From positions 1 to 35,831 of the forward strand of contig NZ_JADPVH010000041.1 in NCBI RefSeq assembly GCF_026932795.1: a stretch of 35,831 nt of DNA, read 5' to 3'. The stretch is from Paenarthrobacter sp. Z7-10 (GTDB lineage: Bacteria > Actinomycetota > Actinomycetes > Actinomycetales > Micrococcaceae). Below, piece by piece: positions 14,623 through 22,967 of this stretch (position 1 is its first letter; every line of letters begins with the position of its first letter). The translations under genes were made by a program, and so were the position numbers. The notes beneath the pieces were generated by a model. That model worked only from the letters and a program-made list of their open reading frames with translations. It ran no database searches and was not told where the DNA came from.

Positions 14623-15843
14623 ATGTACCGTCCTGTTGAGCAGGATCGCCTGCTGGAACCGGGACGCCGCATACGGGCCGCTGTGGCGCGTTGGCCCTGG
14701 TGGGTGCGGATTGCATTGATTTATGTGGCCGCCCGCTGTGTTTCCTTTGCCATCCTTGCGGCGGTTGCCCTGCAGCAGGGGCCGAACCCCTGGGGTTCGT
14801 CCAGCCCGGATTACCTGCACTTCGTGGACATCTGGGATGCCGAGTGGTATCACCGGATCTTCAGCACCGGCTATCCAGGCAGCATCCCGCGCGATGCAGG
14901 TGGAACCGCACTTCAGAACCCCTGGGCCTTTTATCCGCTGTACCCCTTCCTGGTGCGCGGCCTCAATGCCATCACCGGCGTCGACTGGCTGGTGCTGGCG
15001 CCAGCGGTATCGCTGCTGGCCGGGCTGGCCGCCTCACTCGTGATCTACCGGCTCTTTCGGTGTTTCGCCTCCGCCGCGGCGGCAACCTGGGCTGTCGCCT
15101 TTTTTGTCACCTTTCCGGTCTCGCCGGTGCTGCAAGTTCCATACGCCGAGTCGATATCCCTCCTGCTGCTCGCCGGATCGCTGTACCTGCTGCTGCGGCG
15201 CCGGTATCTGTGGGCCATTCCGGTGGTGGCGCTGATGTGCCTTTCGCGGCCGATCGGCCCTCCCTTCGCCGTCGTCGTACTGGCACATCTGCTGCTGCGG
15301 TGGTGGCATCGCCGCCGGGACCCTGTGAGCGTTCGGCAGTTGGCAGCGGGCGGTTCGCTGCTGCTGGCCAGCGCGCTGGCCGCTGTGGCCTGGCCGCTGA
15401 TTGCCTGGGCCGTCACCGGGGACATAAAGGCGTACACGGACACCGAAACGGCCTGGCGTGGCGGTGAACTGACCCTCTTCCAACCGTGGTTCGACGAGGG
15501 GCAACGGCTCTTTGGGCCGATTTTGGGACTGTTGGCTCCGGCAGTGCTGGTGATCGTATTCGCCCTTGTTCTCAACTCGCCTGCGGCCCGGACGGGCGGA
15601 ACCGATCTGCGGCTGTGGTGTGCCACCTACTTCGGCTACCTCCTGGCCGTGCTGGAACCTCAGACCAGCACCTTCCGCATGCTCCTGCCGCTGTTTCCGC
15701 TGACCTTAGCCGCCGCGCTGGTCTCACCGTCCCGGGCGTACCGGGGGACCGTCGTGGTGCTTTTCGTGCTGCTGCAGATCGTCTGGGTGGCGTGGCTTTG
15801 GTCCTGGGCGCCGCTGCCCGGCGGCGGAGACTATCCGCCTTAA
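14623..15843 (+). CDS. PIG-V-like polyprenol-sugar mannosyltransferase (membrane)
   Basis: 406 residues with about ten membrane helices, the first near 28-50. The first outer loop carries FVDIWDAEWYHRIFSTGYP, the acidic D-x2-D-x3-Y/W motif of PIG-V / GT-C glycosyltransferases, which use lipid-linked sugars on the outer face. LQNPWAFYPLYPFLVRGL and LSRPIGPPFAVV are also typical. The acceptor is unknown; lipoglycan or protein mannosylation is possible. A TTG at 14593 overlaps the tag stop and could start the frame, but the ATG at 14623 with GGGAACG upstream is preferred. It is likely co-transcribed with tag (26-nt gap). Confidence 0.78.
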   Translation: MYRPVEQDRLLEPGRRIRAAVARWPWWVRIALIYVAARCVSFAILAAVALQQGPNPWGSSSPDYLHFVDIWDAEWYHRIFSTGYPGSIPRDAGGTALQNPWAFYPLYPFLVRGLNAITGVDWLVLAPAVSLLAGLAASLVIYRLFRCFASAAAATWAVAFFVTFPVSPVLQVPYAESISLLLLAGSLYLLLRRRYLWAIPVVALMCLSRPIGPPFAVVVLAHLLLRWWHRRRDPVSVRQLAAGGSLLLASALAAVAWPLIAWAVTGDIKAYTDTETAWRGGELTLFQPWFDEGQRLFGPILGLLAPAVLVIVFALVLNSPAARTGGTDLRLWCATYFGYLLAVLEPQTSTFRMLLPLFPLTLAAALVSPSRAYRGTVVVLFVLLQIVWVAWLWSWAPLPGGGDYPP

Positions 15844-15897
15844 CCGGTTTCCGCACCGCGCTTCGGGCCAGCCGCCGGGCGCGTCCGTAGGTTCCGA

Positions 15898-15927
15898 TTG
15901 GCTCCTCCACTTCGGATACAGGATAAT
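15898..15927 (+). promoter_or_regulatory. Probable sigma-70-type promoter for the DUF3117 gene
   Basis: TTGGCT (15898-15903) and GATAAT (15922-15927), 18 nt apart. It would give a leader of about 130 nt. Within that leader GCGGACG (16008-16014) and CGTCCGC (16035-16041) form a 7-bp stem just before the ribosome site. Confidence 0.5.
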
Positions 15928-16063
15928 GGTGTGAGCGAACGAACACGGGCCGACCAAAGTGCCCCAGCCACAGCCGCGAAGGCGAACTGTCCGGCTGACG
16001 TTATCTCGCGGACGGAAAGCTGGAAGTGGAATTTCGTCCGCACACTGTGAAGGGGAATTCCTA

Positions 16064-16231
16064 ATGGCGGCGATGAAGCCCAGAACCGGCGACGGTCCTA
16101 TGGAGGTCACTAAAGAAGGGCGTTCATTAATCATGCGCGTCCCCCTGGAAGGTGGCGGGCGGCTGGTCGTCGAGCTGAACGTCGAAGAGGCGGGCAAACT
16201 CAGGGAGTGCCTGGTCGGCGTCACGCCGTAG
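16064..16231 (+). CDS. DUF3117 small actinobacterial protein
   Basis: 55 residues: MAAMKPRTGDGPMEVTKEG, then RSLIMRVPLEGGGRLVVELN and a C-terminal helix. This is the near-invariant DUF3117 family, found across Actinobacteria (Rv1211 in M. tuberculosis), of unknown function. The strong conservation of such a short protein suggests an essential contact, perhaps with a large complex; that is inference. The ATG at 16064 follows GAAGGGGA (16049-16056) at 7 nt. The frame is open upstream, but nothing there fits the family. Its 3' end overlaps the end of the convergent peptidase gene by 11 bp. Confidence 0.92.
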   Translation: MAAMKPRTGDGPMEVTKEGRSLIMRVPLEGGGRLVVELNVEEAGKLRECLVGVTP

Positions 16232-17888
16232 CGGAACCTGATCCGGGACCGGGACCGGGACCGGGGACATCCGGCCTCGTACCTGATCCGGCACTTTGCT
16301 GAAGCAGCGCCAGGAGCTTGGTCCCGTCCGGAACCCCCAGCCCGGTGCAGGCGTCCCAACCCGGCCCGGCGCTGTAGGCGCCGTTGTTCCCGCTGGTAAT
16401 GTCCCGGAATCCGGCCGGCACGGCACCGCCGGAACTTTGTGCGTAGAGCAGCGGCTGCGTTAGTCCCAGCCGGGTCCCGGTGGCTTGGGTCAGGCGCGCT
16501 ATTAACGCCGCCCAAAGGGGCGACACAGCGCTGGTGCCGCCGATGACCATGTCCCGGCCATCCACGCGGACCTTGTAACCCGTTTGAGGATCGGCCACGG
16601 CCGAGACGTCGGGCACGCCCCGCCCGGTTTTGCCGCTCAGTTCCGGAACTCCCGAATTGCTCTGCCAAGGCGGCAGGGCAAAAACACCGCTCACGCCACC
16701 CCCGGTCGCCCCGCCCGAGGCGCCGTTGTTCCACACCGTCTCCGAATTCACGGTGCCGGTCCCGGCATCGGCCTCGAGCCGGGTTCCACCGCACGCTAAG
16801 GCATGTGGACTGGACGCCGGGAAATCCACGTGTGCCTTGGCGTCAGTGGCCCGGTCCGTGCTGCCGTCGTCGCCCGCGGCCGCCGTGACGGTGACGCCAA
16901 GGATCGAGGCGTCAGCCATCGCCTGATCAAAGGCCGTCCTGGCCTGGGGGGTCCAATCATCTTCGCTCTGGCCCCAGCTGATGCTGATGGCTGCCGGCGT
17001 AGGTTCCGCGTGCGCTGCCTGAGCGATGGCGTCCAGGAATCCGTCATCGGTGTTGGGGGCAAAGTAGACCACCACGGCGGCACCTGGGGCCATGGCCCCG
17101 GCCACTTCGATGTCCAGCAGGACCTCTCCATCTGCCCCGCTGGGGTCCTGGCCGGGTTGGTTGTCGGCCCCGTCGACGCCTACCGCTGTCACAACCGGTC
17201 CCTGGATTCCAAGGTCCCGGAAATAAGCGTCCAGGTCCGCCTGATCAAAGCCGCCACCGAGTTCAATGATGGCGATGCTTTCCCCCGAACCGTCAAAGTC
17301 CGCAGGGAAATTGTAGATCCGTCCCAAGTCCAGCGGCGTGTAGGAGGTGGCGCGGGCGGCCGAGGGTGCGATCCGGAACAGGGCACGGGTCTGCGGCCGG
17401 TTGTCCAGGCCCAGCACGGCCGTGACAACACCGTCCAGCACCGCCGGCACGCTCAGGCCGCCGGTCCGGTGCCGGTGTGTCACAGTTTCGCCTGACGGGA
17501 GACCCCTGTCGAACAGCTGCAGTTCGGTGCCGAAAATCCGTCCCATCAGTTCCGCGCTCCCGGAGATCCGCACCCGGCGCGAAGCAGCGTCCGCATCCAG
17601 CACCCGTACCCCCAGCCCGGACAGCGTCGATGTGACCAGATCCAGGTCATCGGTTGAGGCACCGTAGGCTGCGGCTGCGGCAGGATCGAGCGGCGCGCTG
17701 AAGGCGTCGGCACCGGGTTCGCGCTGCCGCCGCAGCACCACGGTGGCCTGCACAGTTGCCTCGGCATGGAGCAGCGCCGCAGCTGCGGCGCTGAAGCCGG
17801 CCGCAGGTGGACGCTCGCTGCCGGGCAGAGGTCGAAGGTCCAGCTCGGGTGGCTGGCTGTCATGCTGGTTTGGGCCCTGTTCGTTCAT
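16221..17888 (-). CDS. S53 family peptidase (sedolisin / kumamolisin type)
   Basis: A 555-residue acid serine-carboxyl peptidase. The activation (pro) domain spans about 15-165 (LSGLGVRVLDADAASRRVRISGS), and the processing zone with SYTPLDLGRIYNFP lies near 182-195. The catalytic residues are all present: E255 and D259 in GEVLLDIEVAG, oxyanion D340 in AAAGDDGS, and S453 in GGTSAVSP. The Ca-binding end is seen in FRDITSGNNGAYSAGPGWDACTGLG (494-518). The tail is Gly/Pro-rich (about 540-555). No signal peptide is visible, as in some kumamolisin precursors, so export is unclear. A degenerate TAGACC box lies 6 nt before the ATG. It is not obviously linked in function to its neighbours. Confidence 0.93.
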   Translation of the reverse strand: MNEQGPNQHDSQPPELDLRPLPGSERPPAAGFSAAAAALLHAEATVQATVVLRRQREPGADAFSAPLDPAAAAAYGASTDDLDLVTSTLSGLGVRVLDADAASRRVRISGSAELMGRIFGTELQLFDRGLPSGETVTHRHRTGGLSVPAVLDGVVTAVLGLDNRPQTRALFRIAPSAARATSYTPLDLGRIYNFPADFDGSGESIAIIELGGGFDQADLDAYFRDLGIQGPVVTAVGVDGADNQPGQDPSGADGEVLLDIEVAGAMAPGAAVVVYFAPNTDDGFLDAIAQAAHAEPTPAAISISWGQSEDDWTPQARTAFDQAMADASILGVTVTAAAGDDGSTDRATDAKAHVDFPASSPHALACGGTRLEADAGTGTVNSETVWNNGASGGATGGGVSGVFALPPWQSNSGVPELSGKTGRGVPDVSAVADPQTGYKVRVDGRDMVIGGTSAVSPLWAALIARLTQATGTRLGLTQPLLYAQSSGGAVPAGFRDITSGNNGAYSAGPGWDACTGLGVPDGTKLLALLQQSAGSGTRPDVPGPGPGPGSGSATA

Positions 17889-17985
17889 GATCCCGGTCTA
17901 CCACTAAGGACGGACAAGGTGAAGGACGGGCCCGTTGAAACAGCTCGCGGGCGATCCGTTGGGAGCGAAGGTGCAGCGCCGGATC

Positions 17986-18618
17986 CTACCGCTTGACCGC
18001 CAGCAGCAGACCATCTCCGGTGGGCAGCAGCGTGGACATGAGCCGCTCATCCTCGCGGATGGTCCTGCCGATTTGGCGAAGCACCAGAGTCGATGCTTCC
18101 CGAATCGCTGGATCCGAGACCCGGTCCTTGTCGAGGGCGTCGTTGATGATGAGCAGGCCGCCGGATTTGAGCAACCGGACGGCCTGTTCGACATAGCCCG
18201 GGTAGGACGGCTTGTCCGCGTCCAGGAACACCAGATCGTACGCGGCATCCGTCAGGCGCGGCAGAACATCCCCTGCCCGCCCCGAGATCGTCCGGGTCCG
18301 GTTCGCCGGCGAACCGGACTCAAGGTACGCCTCACGCGCCGCTTTGAGATGTTCGACGTCGGCGTCAATGGTGGTGAGGACGGATTGCCGGCCGAGGCCG
18401 CGCAGCAGGCATACCCCTGAAACGCCGGCGCCCGTTCCGATTTCCACGGCCGTTTGGGCCTTCGACACCGCCGCGAGCACCGTCAGCGCGGCGCCCACTG
18501 CCGGGCTGACAGGCACAACGCCCAGTTCGTGCGAACGTTCCCGGGCCCGCAGCAGAACCTCGTCCTCGGAGGGCAACCCTTCGGTATAGGACCAGCTGGT
18601 GGACTTATCGGCGCTCAT
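17986..18618 (-). CDS. SAM-dependent O-methyltransferase (Rv1220c-like)
   Basis: A 210-residue class I methyltransferase of the catechol-O-MT-like (Methyltransf_3) group. The SAM motif is VEIGTGAGVSG (58-68); an acidic residue for ribose follows in TTIDADVEHL (82-91), and the metal-binding Asp lies in VFLDADKPSYPGYV (130-143). The frame is open 180 nt upstream, but the ATG at 18618 follows AGGAAAG at 8 nt and gives the family length. Its substrate is unknown. The gene is divergent from the ECF sigma gene, exactly as Rv1220c is from sigE in M. tuberculosis, which supports orthology. Confidence 0.88.
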   Translation of the reverse strand: MSADKSTSWSYTEGLPSEDEVLLRARERSHELGVVPVSPAVGAALTVLAAVSKAQTAVEIGTGAGVSGVCLLRGLGRQSVLTTIDADVEHLKAAREAYLESGSPANRTRTISGRAGDVLPRLTDAAYDLVFLDADKPSYPGYVEQAVRLLKSGGLLIINDALDKDRVSDPAIREASTLVLRQIGRTIREDERLMSTLLPTGDGLLLAVKR

Positions 18619-18934
18619 GGGTTCAACTTTCCTGACTGTGGCAGTGGGCTTCAAGCTTACTGCCTTGGCCGTGGCGGACATCGCAGGGATCCCCAGCAAA
18701 TGCCCAGTATTGGTTGAGATGCTAAAGAGGTTGACGTTCAGTGGTGGCCCGGCCGGTTGACGCAGGAATGGCAGCAGATTCGCCGCTCTACCAGCCATCC
18801 AACCGGGTGGCCGCTGCGAATAACTCCATATATGTCCGTTCTCCGCAATGTCCGCCTCCTAAGCTGGCGGATAATTGTGGCAGAGCGCGAATCCGGAGGG
18901 GTTCCGGTGCAGGCATAAGGACGAGGAAGTGGCC
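18619..18934. promoter_or_regulatory. Divergent control region of the methyltransferase and ECF sigma gene
   Basis: 316 bp without a gene. It holds two GTTGACG copies (about 18731 and 18759) and a CATATATG stretch (about 18827-18834), any of which could belong to promoters. I searched by eye for an ECF-type GGAAC/CGTT pair and found no convincing one in the sigma-gene direction, so autoregulation is not supported from sequence alone. Confidence 0.4.
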
Positions 18935-19597
18935 ATGAATGCAGCAAATTCGGCAGCGGCAGCGGCAGCGGTGCGCGAGCCGAGCATTACGCCGGATGGG
19001 AGCGAATGGGTGGCGCCGTCGTGGGAAGAAGTTGTCACGAACCACTCCGCCAAGGTCTTCCGGCTCGCCTATCGGCTGACGGGCAACAAGTACGACGCCG
19101 AAGATCTCACCCAGGAAGTTTTTGTCCGGGTTTTCCGTTCGCTGGCGAATTTCAAACCCGGGACTTTGGACGGCTGGCTGCACCGGATCACCACCAATCT
19201 GTTCCTGGATCAGGCCCGCCGCAAAACGCGGATCCGATTCGATGCGCTGGGCGAGGACGCCGAGTCGAGGCTGCCCGGGCGGGATCCTGGTCCCGAGCGC
19301 AGCTTCGAATTCAACAATCTGGACCTTGACGTTCAAGCAGCGTTGGAGGCCTTGCCGCCGGACTTCCGCGCCGCCGTCGTCCTGTGTGATCTGGAAGGAC
19401 TCTCCTACGACGAAGTGGCGGAGGCGTTGGGCGTCAAACTGGGCACGGTACGTTCCCGCATCCACCGCGGCCGGACAATGCTGCGCGAATCGCTGGCTCA
19501 CCGTGCACCGGGGCGCGCCACGCAGGAGCCGGACGGGGCCGTGAAAAAGCCTGCCAAGGCGTCCCTGTTGCTGAGCCGCGTGATGGGAGCCCATTAG
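18935..19597 (+). CDS. sigE: ECF sigma factor, SigE-type
   Basis: A 220-residue extracytoplasmic-function sigma factor that directs RNA polymerase to envelope-stress genes. Region 2 lies at about 34-98: [34 protein letters not shown], with the -10 recognition stretch [21 protein letters not shown]. Region 4 lies at about 132-188: [46 protein letters not shown], with its helix-turn-helix. The ATG at 18935 follows GAGGAA (18923-18928) at 6 nt; a GTG two codons upstream is possible. It is followed 8 nt later by a zinc anti-sigma gene and then tatB, the same order as the mycobacterial sigE locus. Confidence 0.92.
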   Translation: MNAANSAAAAAAVREPSITPDGSEWVAPSWEEVVTNHSAKVFRLAYRLTGNKYDAEDLTQEVFVRVFRSLANFKPGTLDGWLHRITTNLFLDQARRKTRIRFDALGEDAESRLPGRDPGPERSFEFNNLDLDVQAALEALPPDFRAAVVLCDLEGLSYDEVAEALGVKLGTVRSRIHRGRTMLRESLAHRAPGRATQEPDGAVKKPAKASLLLSRVMGAH

Positions 19598-19605
19598 AGG
19601 CTGCC

Positions 19606-20631
19606 ATGACGCACCTAGGACATTGCGTCGGGGACTTCTTGGCACGGCGTCTGCCCTCCGGCCAGCAGGAGCGGGCCGAACAGCATCTGCTGGACTGCGC
19701 CCACTGCCGGCTGCTCGTGGCACGGGAACGGCACCGGCTGCACCTGATGCAGGCGGCCGCGGGTCCCGAACCGGCTGCTGACCTGGCCCAGCGGATTCTC
19801 TCGCGCACGCAGTCGCTCAATACCGGCGGGAACGAGCGGTTGTGCCTGCCATATCGACGCCACCGCCGGGCGCGAAATGCCCTCATTGCAAGTGCGATGG
19901 CCGCAGTCTTCGGAGTACTTAGCTGCGGTGCGGCGTATGTGGTGGGAGGGAACGACGCTGCTGCCCGGCCGGGGGTCAGCGCCGGAGCCATGACGGGCCG
20001 ATGGCCAGTGGCCATCTCCGCGGCGAAGACCGTCCGTGCCAGTTCCGTGCAGCGTGCGGCGCCCGTGAACGCCGCCGCGATCCAGCAGCTCAAAGCGGCG
20101 GGATGGGCCTGCCCGGAACTGGAATCCCTGGGTTTTTCGCTCCGTTCCGCCGATGGCTTTGTCCGCGCGGGTGTTCCCACTCTGGAACTGGTGCTCAGCA
20201 ATGGCGCCAATACTGTCGCCCTTTACGAACAGCGCCCGCAAAGAGAGGCCGCTGCGGGTGGCAGTGGGATCCCGGTCAATGCTCTGACCGGCCACGACGC
20301 CCAAACCGATGGGTTCGAACCCACCAGTACCGGAGGCGTCCAACTGTGGCTGCATCCGGGACGTCCGTGGCAGCTGATTTTCCGCGAGGACGACGCCACG
20401 TATACGGTTTCCACCGATTTGCCGGCCAGCGCCGTTGCTGCTGTAACTGCAGCCATTGCGGGGCAGGAGCACCGCCGGGCCACGGACGCCACGTCCGGGG
20501 CGCCCGCCACATCCGGGCCGACCGCCGCGACCGGAACCGCGCAGGCGGCTCCCTCCAGCGACCAACTATCAGGGAATGACTGGATGACCCGCATCGAACG
20601 CGGATTCAGCCGTCTGGTGCCGTTCAAATGA
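19606..20631 (+). CDS. Zinc-binding membrane anti-sigma factor (RseA-like) with long outer domain
   Basis: 341 residues. The N-terminal ZAS domain has H27-x3-C31-x2-C34 (EQHLLDCAHC), preceded by H6/C7. It would bind the SigE-type factor in the cytoplasm. One membrane helix lies at about 92-114, followed by some 225 residues outside. The outer part has a folded-looking segment (about 150-285: LKAAGWACPELESLGFSLRSADGF ... LWLHPGRPWQLIFREDDATYTVSTDLP) and an Ala/Thr/Ser-rich end. M. tuberculosis RseA is much shorter, from memory about 150 residues, so this outer domain may sense a signal or be a MucB-like fusion. It starts 8 nt after sigE. Confidence 0.85.
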   Translation: MTHLGHCVGDFLARRLPSGQQERAEQHLLDCAHCRLLVARERHRLHLMQAAAGPEPAADLAQRILSRTQSLNTGGNERLCLPYRRHRRARNALIASAMAAVFGVLSCGAAYVVGGNDAAARPGVSAGAMTGRWPVAISAAKTVRASSVQRAAPVNAAAIQQLKAAGWACPELESLGFSLRSADGFVRAGVPTLELVLSNGANTVALYEQRPQREAAAGGSGIPVNALTGHDAQTDGFEPTSTGGVQLWLHPGRPWQLIFREDDATYTVSTDLPASAVAAVTAAIAGQEHRRATDATSGAPATSGPTAATGTAQAAPSSDQLSGNDWMTRIERGFSRLVPFK

Positions 20632-20739
20632 GGCGGCCGCGGCGGTGCCCGTGCGCTCGGTTTCGGGCCCGGCGCCTCGGCCTTTTGCTTTACCGGCCTT
20701 CGTGGCAGCGGCAAATCGTCGCTTTCAGCCTGGAGAGGG

Positions 20740-20745
20740 TATTCT
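20740..20745 (+). promoter_or_regulatory. -10 box of tatB (leaderless)
   Basis: TATTCT, 7 nt before the tatB GTG at 20753. tatB therefore probably has its own promoter in addition to any read-through from sigE. Confidence 0.5.
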
Positions 20746-20752
20746 TCCTAAC

Positions 20753-21163
20753 GTGCTAGGTATCAATACTCCGGAGCTGCTCATCATTGCCGTAGTTGCG
20801 GTTCTGGTGATTGGTCCTCAGCGCCTGCCCGAATACGTTGAAAAGCTCAAGAACTTGATTCGGGAAGTCCGCCGGATGGCGGCCGGTGCCCGGGAGACCA
20901 TCAAGGACGAGGCCGGCGTCGACTTGGACGAGATCGACTGGAAGAAACTGGACCCGCGGCAGTACGATCCCCGCCGCATCATCCGGGATGCCTTGATGGA
21001 CGACGAGCCCGCCGTTCCGAGCAAAGGCATTTCATCCGGGGGGCCGGAGGCCTCGGACAGCAGCCTTTCCAGCAGTGAGCCCGCCGCCGCCGGCCTGTCA
21101 CTGGAGAAGGTTGAGCGTTTGGCTGCCGGTCAGCGCGCTCCGTTTGATCTGGAGTCAACCTAG
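20753..21163 (+). CDS. tatB: Twin-arginine translocase subunit TatB
   Basis: A 136-residue component of the TatBC receptor that exports folded proteins with twin-arginine signals. The N-terminal helix (about 6-20, ELLIIAVVAVLVIG) carries the conserved early Glu and is followed by the hinge PQRLPEY and the amphipathic helix VEKLKNLIREVRRMAAGARETIKDE. The central motif LDEIDWKKLDPRQYDPRRIIRDAL is typical of actinobacterial TatB. The frame is open 108 nt upstream, but GTG at 20753 places the helix at the N-terminus and lies 7 nt after TATTCT. The gene follows the sigma/anti-sigma pair, as in mycobacteria, and is convergent with mrp (14-nt gap). Confidence 0.93.
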   Translation: MLGINTPELLIIAVVAVLVIGPQRLPEYVEKLKNLIREVRRMAAGARETIKDEAGVDLDEIDWKKLDPRQYDPRRIIRDALMDDEPAVPSKGISSGGPEASDSSLSSSEPAAAGLSLEKVERLAAGQRAPFDLEST

Positions 21164-21177
21164 CGCCACCGGATTTG

Positions 21178-22335
21178 CTAAGTGGGCTGCACTCCCAGCC
21201 GGAGCCCGGCGAGCCCGCGCGGGCGCGCCATCAGCCGGTCCGCAATCGCCAGCAGGGATTGGGCGGCGGGCGTTCCGGGACCGGACAGCACAATGGGCGC
21301 ACCACTGTCGCCGCCCTCCCGCAGCGCCATATCGATCGGTATCTGACCCAGCAGCGGCACGTCGGTGCCCACGGTTCGGCTGAGCCGTTGGGCCAACAGC
21401 GCCCCTCCGCCGCTGCCGAACAGTTCCATCAGCGTTCCGTCCGGGAGTTCCAAAAACGACATATTTTCCACCACTCCAGCCACCTTCTGCCCGGTCTGCA
21501 GAGCGATGGCACCAGCGCGTTCGGCAACATCCGCCGCGGCGGCTTGCGGGGTGGTGACCACCAGGATTTCGGCGCGCGGCAGCAGTTGCGCCACGGAAAT
21601 CGCGACATCCCCGGTGCCCGGCGGCAGATCCAGGAACAGGACGTCGAGGTCGCCGAAGTACACGTCTGTGAGGAACTGCTCCAGCGCCCGGTGCAGCATC
21701 GGTCCCCGCCAGGCTACGGGCTGGTTGCCGGTCACGAACATACCTATCGAAATGACCTTCACACCGCAGGCCACCGGCGGCAGGATCATCTCATCCACCC
21801 GGGTGGGGCTCTGCACGGTCCCGGACCGCGTCAGACCCAGCAGCGCGGGGACGGAGAAACCATAGATATCGGCGTCCACGATGCCCACCCGCAGTCCCTT
21901 GGCGGCCATGGCGCAGGCCAGATTCACTGTCACGCTGGACTTTCCCACCCCGCCCTTGCCGCTCGCCACGGCATATATCCGGGTCAGCGAACCGGGCGAG
22001 TTGAACGGGATTCCGCGCGATCCGCCAGTGCCTTTGAGTCGTTCCTTGAGGGCCTGCCGCTGTTCGGTGCTCATCACGGTCAGATCCACATCCACGGCGG
22101 TGACGCCGTCGAGCGTGCCCAGCGCCTGGGCGACGTCGGCGCGGATGGTTCCGCGCAGCGGGCAGCCGGCGATGGTAAGGCGGACGACGGCGCGTACCCG
22201 GCCGCCGTCGTCGATCCGGACCGACTTGACCATGTCCAGCTCGGTAATGGGACGGCGCAGTTCGGGATCAAGAACCGTTCCGAGTGCGGCCAGCAGCGCC
22301 GCCTCATCAGGGCGTGGAGCCTGCTGCCCCGGCAC
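21178..22335 (-). CDS. mrp: Mrp/NBP35-family P-loop ATPase (Fe-S carrier type)
   Basis: 385 residues. An N-terminal MIP18/DUF59 domain (about 8-90) precedes a MinD-like ATPase with the deviant Walker A SGKGGVGKSS (125-134), VDADIYGFS (153-161) and LDLPPGTGD (235-243). Family members carry Fe-S clusters to apoproteins. The CxxC cluster-binding pair usually found shortly after ENMS is absent here: residues 290-300 read ENMSFLELPDG. I recall the mycobacterial Mrp also lacks it, so this may be an actinobacterial variant. The start is GTG at 22335, 2 nt after the DUF1003 stop, so translation is coupled. It is last in a three-gene operon. Confidence 0.9.
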   Translation of the reverse strand: MPGQQAPRPDEAALLAALGTVLDPELRRPITELDMVKSVRIDDGGRVRAVVRLTIAGCPLRGTIRADVAQALGTLDGVTAVDVDLTVMSTEQRQALKERLKGTGGSRGIPFNSPGSLTRIYAVASGKGGVGKSSVTVNLACAMAAKGLRVGIVDADIYGFSVPALLGLTRSGTVQSPTRVDEMILPPVACGVKVISIGMFVTGNQPVAWRGPMLHRALEQFLTDVYFGDLDVLFLDLPPGTGDVAISVAQLLPRAEILVVTTPQAAAADVAERAGAIALQTGQKVAGVVENMSFLELPDGTLMELFGSGGGALLAQRLSRTVGTDVPLLGQIPIDMALREGGDSGAPIVLSGPGTPAAQSLLAIADRLMARPRGLAGLRLGVQPT

Positions 22336-22337
22336 GC

Positions 22338-22967
22338 TCAGTTTGATCTCCCGGGCGCCGGGGTGCCGGTGCTGAGGGGCCGAATCCGGGGGATGGCCTG
22401 CGTCTTGGGACCGCCCTTACTGTCACGGCGCTCCCGTTTCTCCGCAATCGGCCCGGCCTCGGCGTCCTCTTCGGTTTCCTGCGCCGCAACCAGTTCCTCG
22501 AGCAGGGAGCGCAGCTCGGAGCGGACAAAGTCCCGGGTGGCGATTTCGCGCAGCGAAATCCGCAGCGCCGCAACCTCACGGGTCAGGTATTCGGTGTCCG
22601 CCAGGTTCCGTTCATCGCGCGCGCGATCCTGCTCAATGGTGACGCGGTCCCGGTCATCCTGCCGGTTCTGGGCGAGCAGGATCAGCGGTGCGGCGTAGGA
22701 GGCCTGGGTGGAGAAGAACAGATTCAGCAGAATGAAAGGGTATGGGTCCCATTGGAATCCGTACAGCCCGACAACGTTGATCAGGACCCACACGATCACA
22801 AAGATGGTCATGTAGAACAGGAAGTTTGCAGTGCCCATGTAGCGCGCGAAACGCTCCGCGAACCGGCCGAAGGCATCGGGGTCGCTGGCAAAGTTCGGAA
22901 ACATCCGGGAGCGCAGCTCGCGCGGGGTGTCCAGGCCGCCGAGCGTGGACGGTCGCTTCTCAGCCAA
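22338..22967 (-). CDS. DUF1003 membrane protein
   Basis: 209 residues. Two membrane helices (about 48-71, FLFYMTIFVIVWVLINVVGLYGF; and about 77-98, FILLNLFFSTQASYAAPLILL) are joined by the conserved WDPYPF, followed by AQNRQDDRDR and a long charged helix or coiled coil (about 100-165). The C-terminus is basic. Function is unknown; members often sit beside Mg transport or MgtE-N/CBS genes, as here. It starts with TTG at 22967: AGGAGG lies 5 nt upstream of it, inside the end of the preceding gene, which it overlaps by 8 nt. That arrangement indicates strict translational coupling in an MgtE-N/CBS - DUF1003 - Mrp operon. Confidence 0.88.
   Translation of the reverse strand: MAEKRPSTLGGLDTPRELRSRMFPNFASDPDAFGRFAERFARYMGTANFLFYMTIFVIVWVLINVVGLYGFQWDPYPFILLNLFFSTQASYAAPLILLAQNRQDDRDRVTIEQDRARDERNLADTEYLTREVAALRISLREIATRDFVRSELRSLLEELVAAQETEEDAEAGPIAEKRERRDSKGGPKTQAIPRIRPLSTGTPAPGRSN

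Noticed and set aside
18619-18934. ECF-type autoregulatory promoter for the sigma factor gene.
   Set aside because: No GGAAC-type -35 with a CGTT-type -10 at proper spacing was found in the right direction; the only GGAAT lacks a partner.
21175-22698. A 507-codon plus-strand frame opposite mrp and the DUF1003 gene.
   Set aside because: Antisense shadow: the minus strand encodes a complete P-loop ATPase and a DUF1003 protein, while this product is His/Arg/Gln-rich without any motif.
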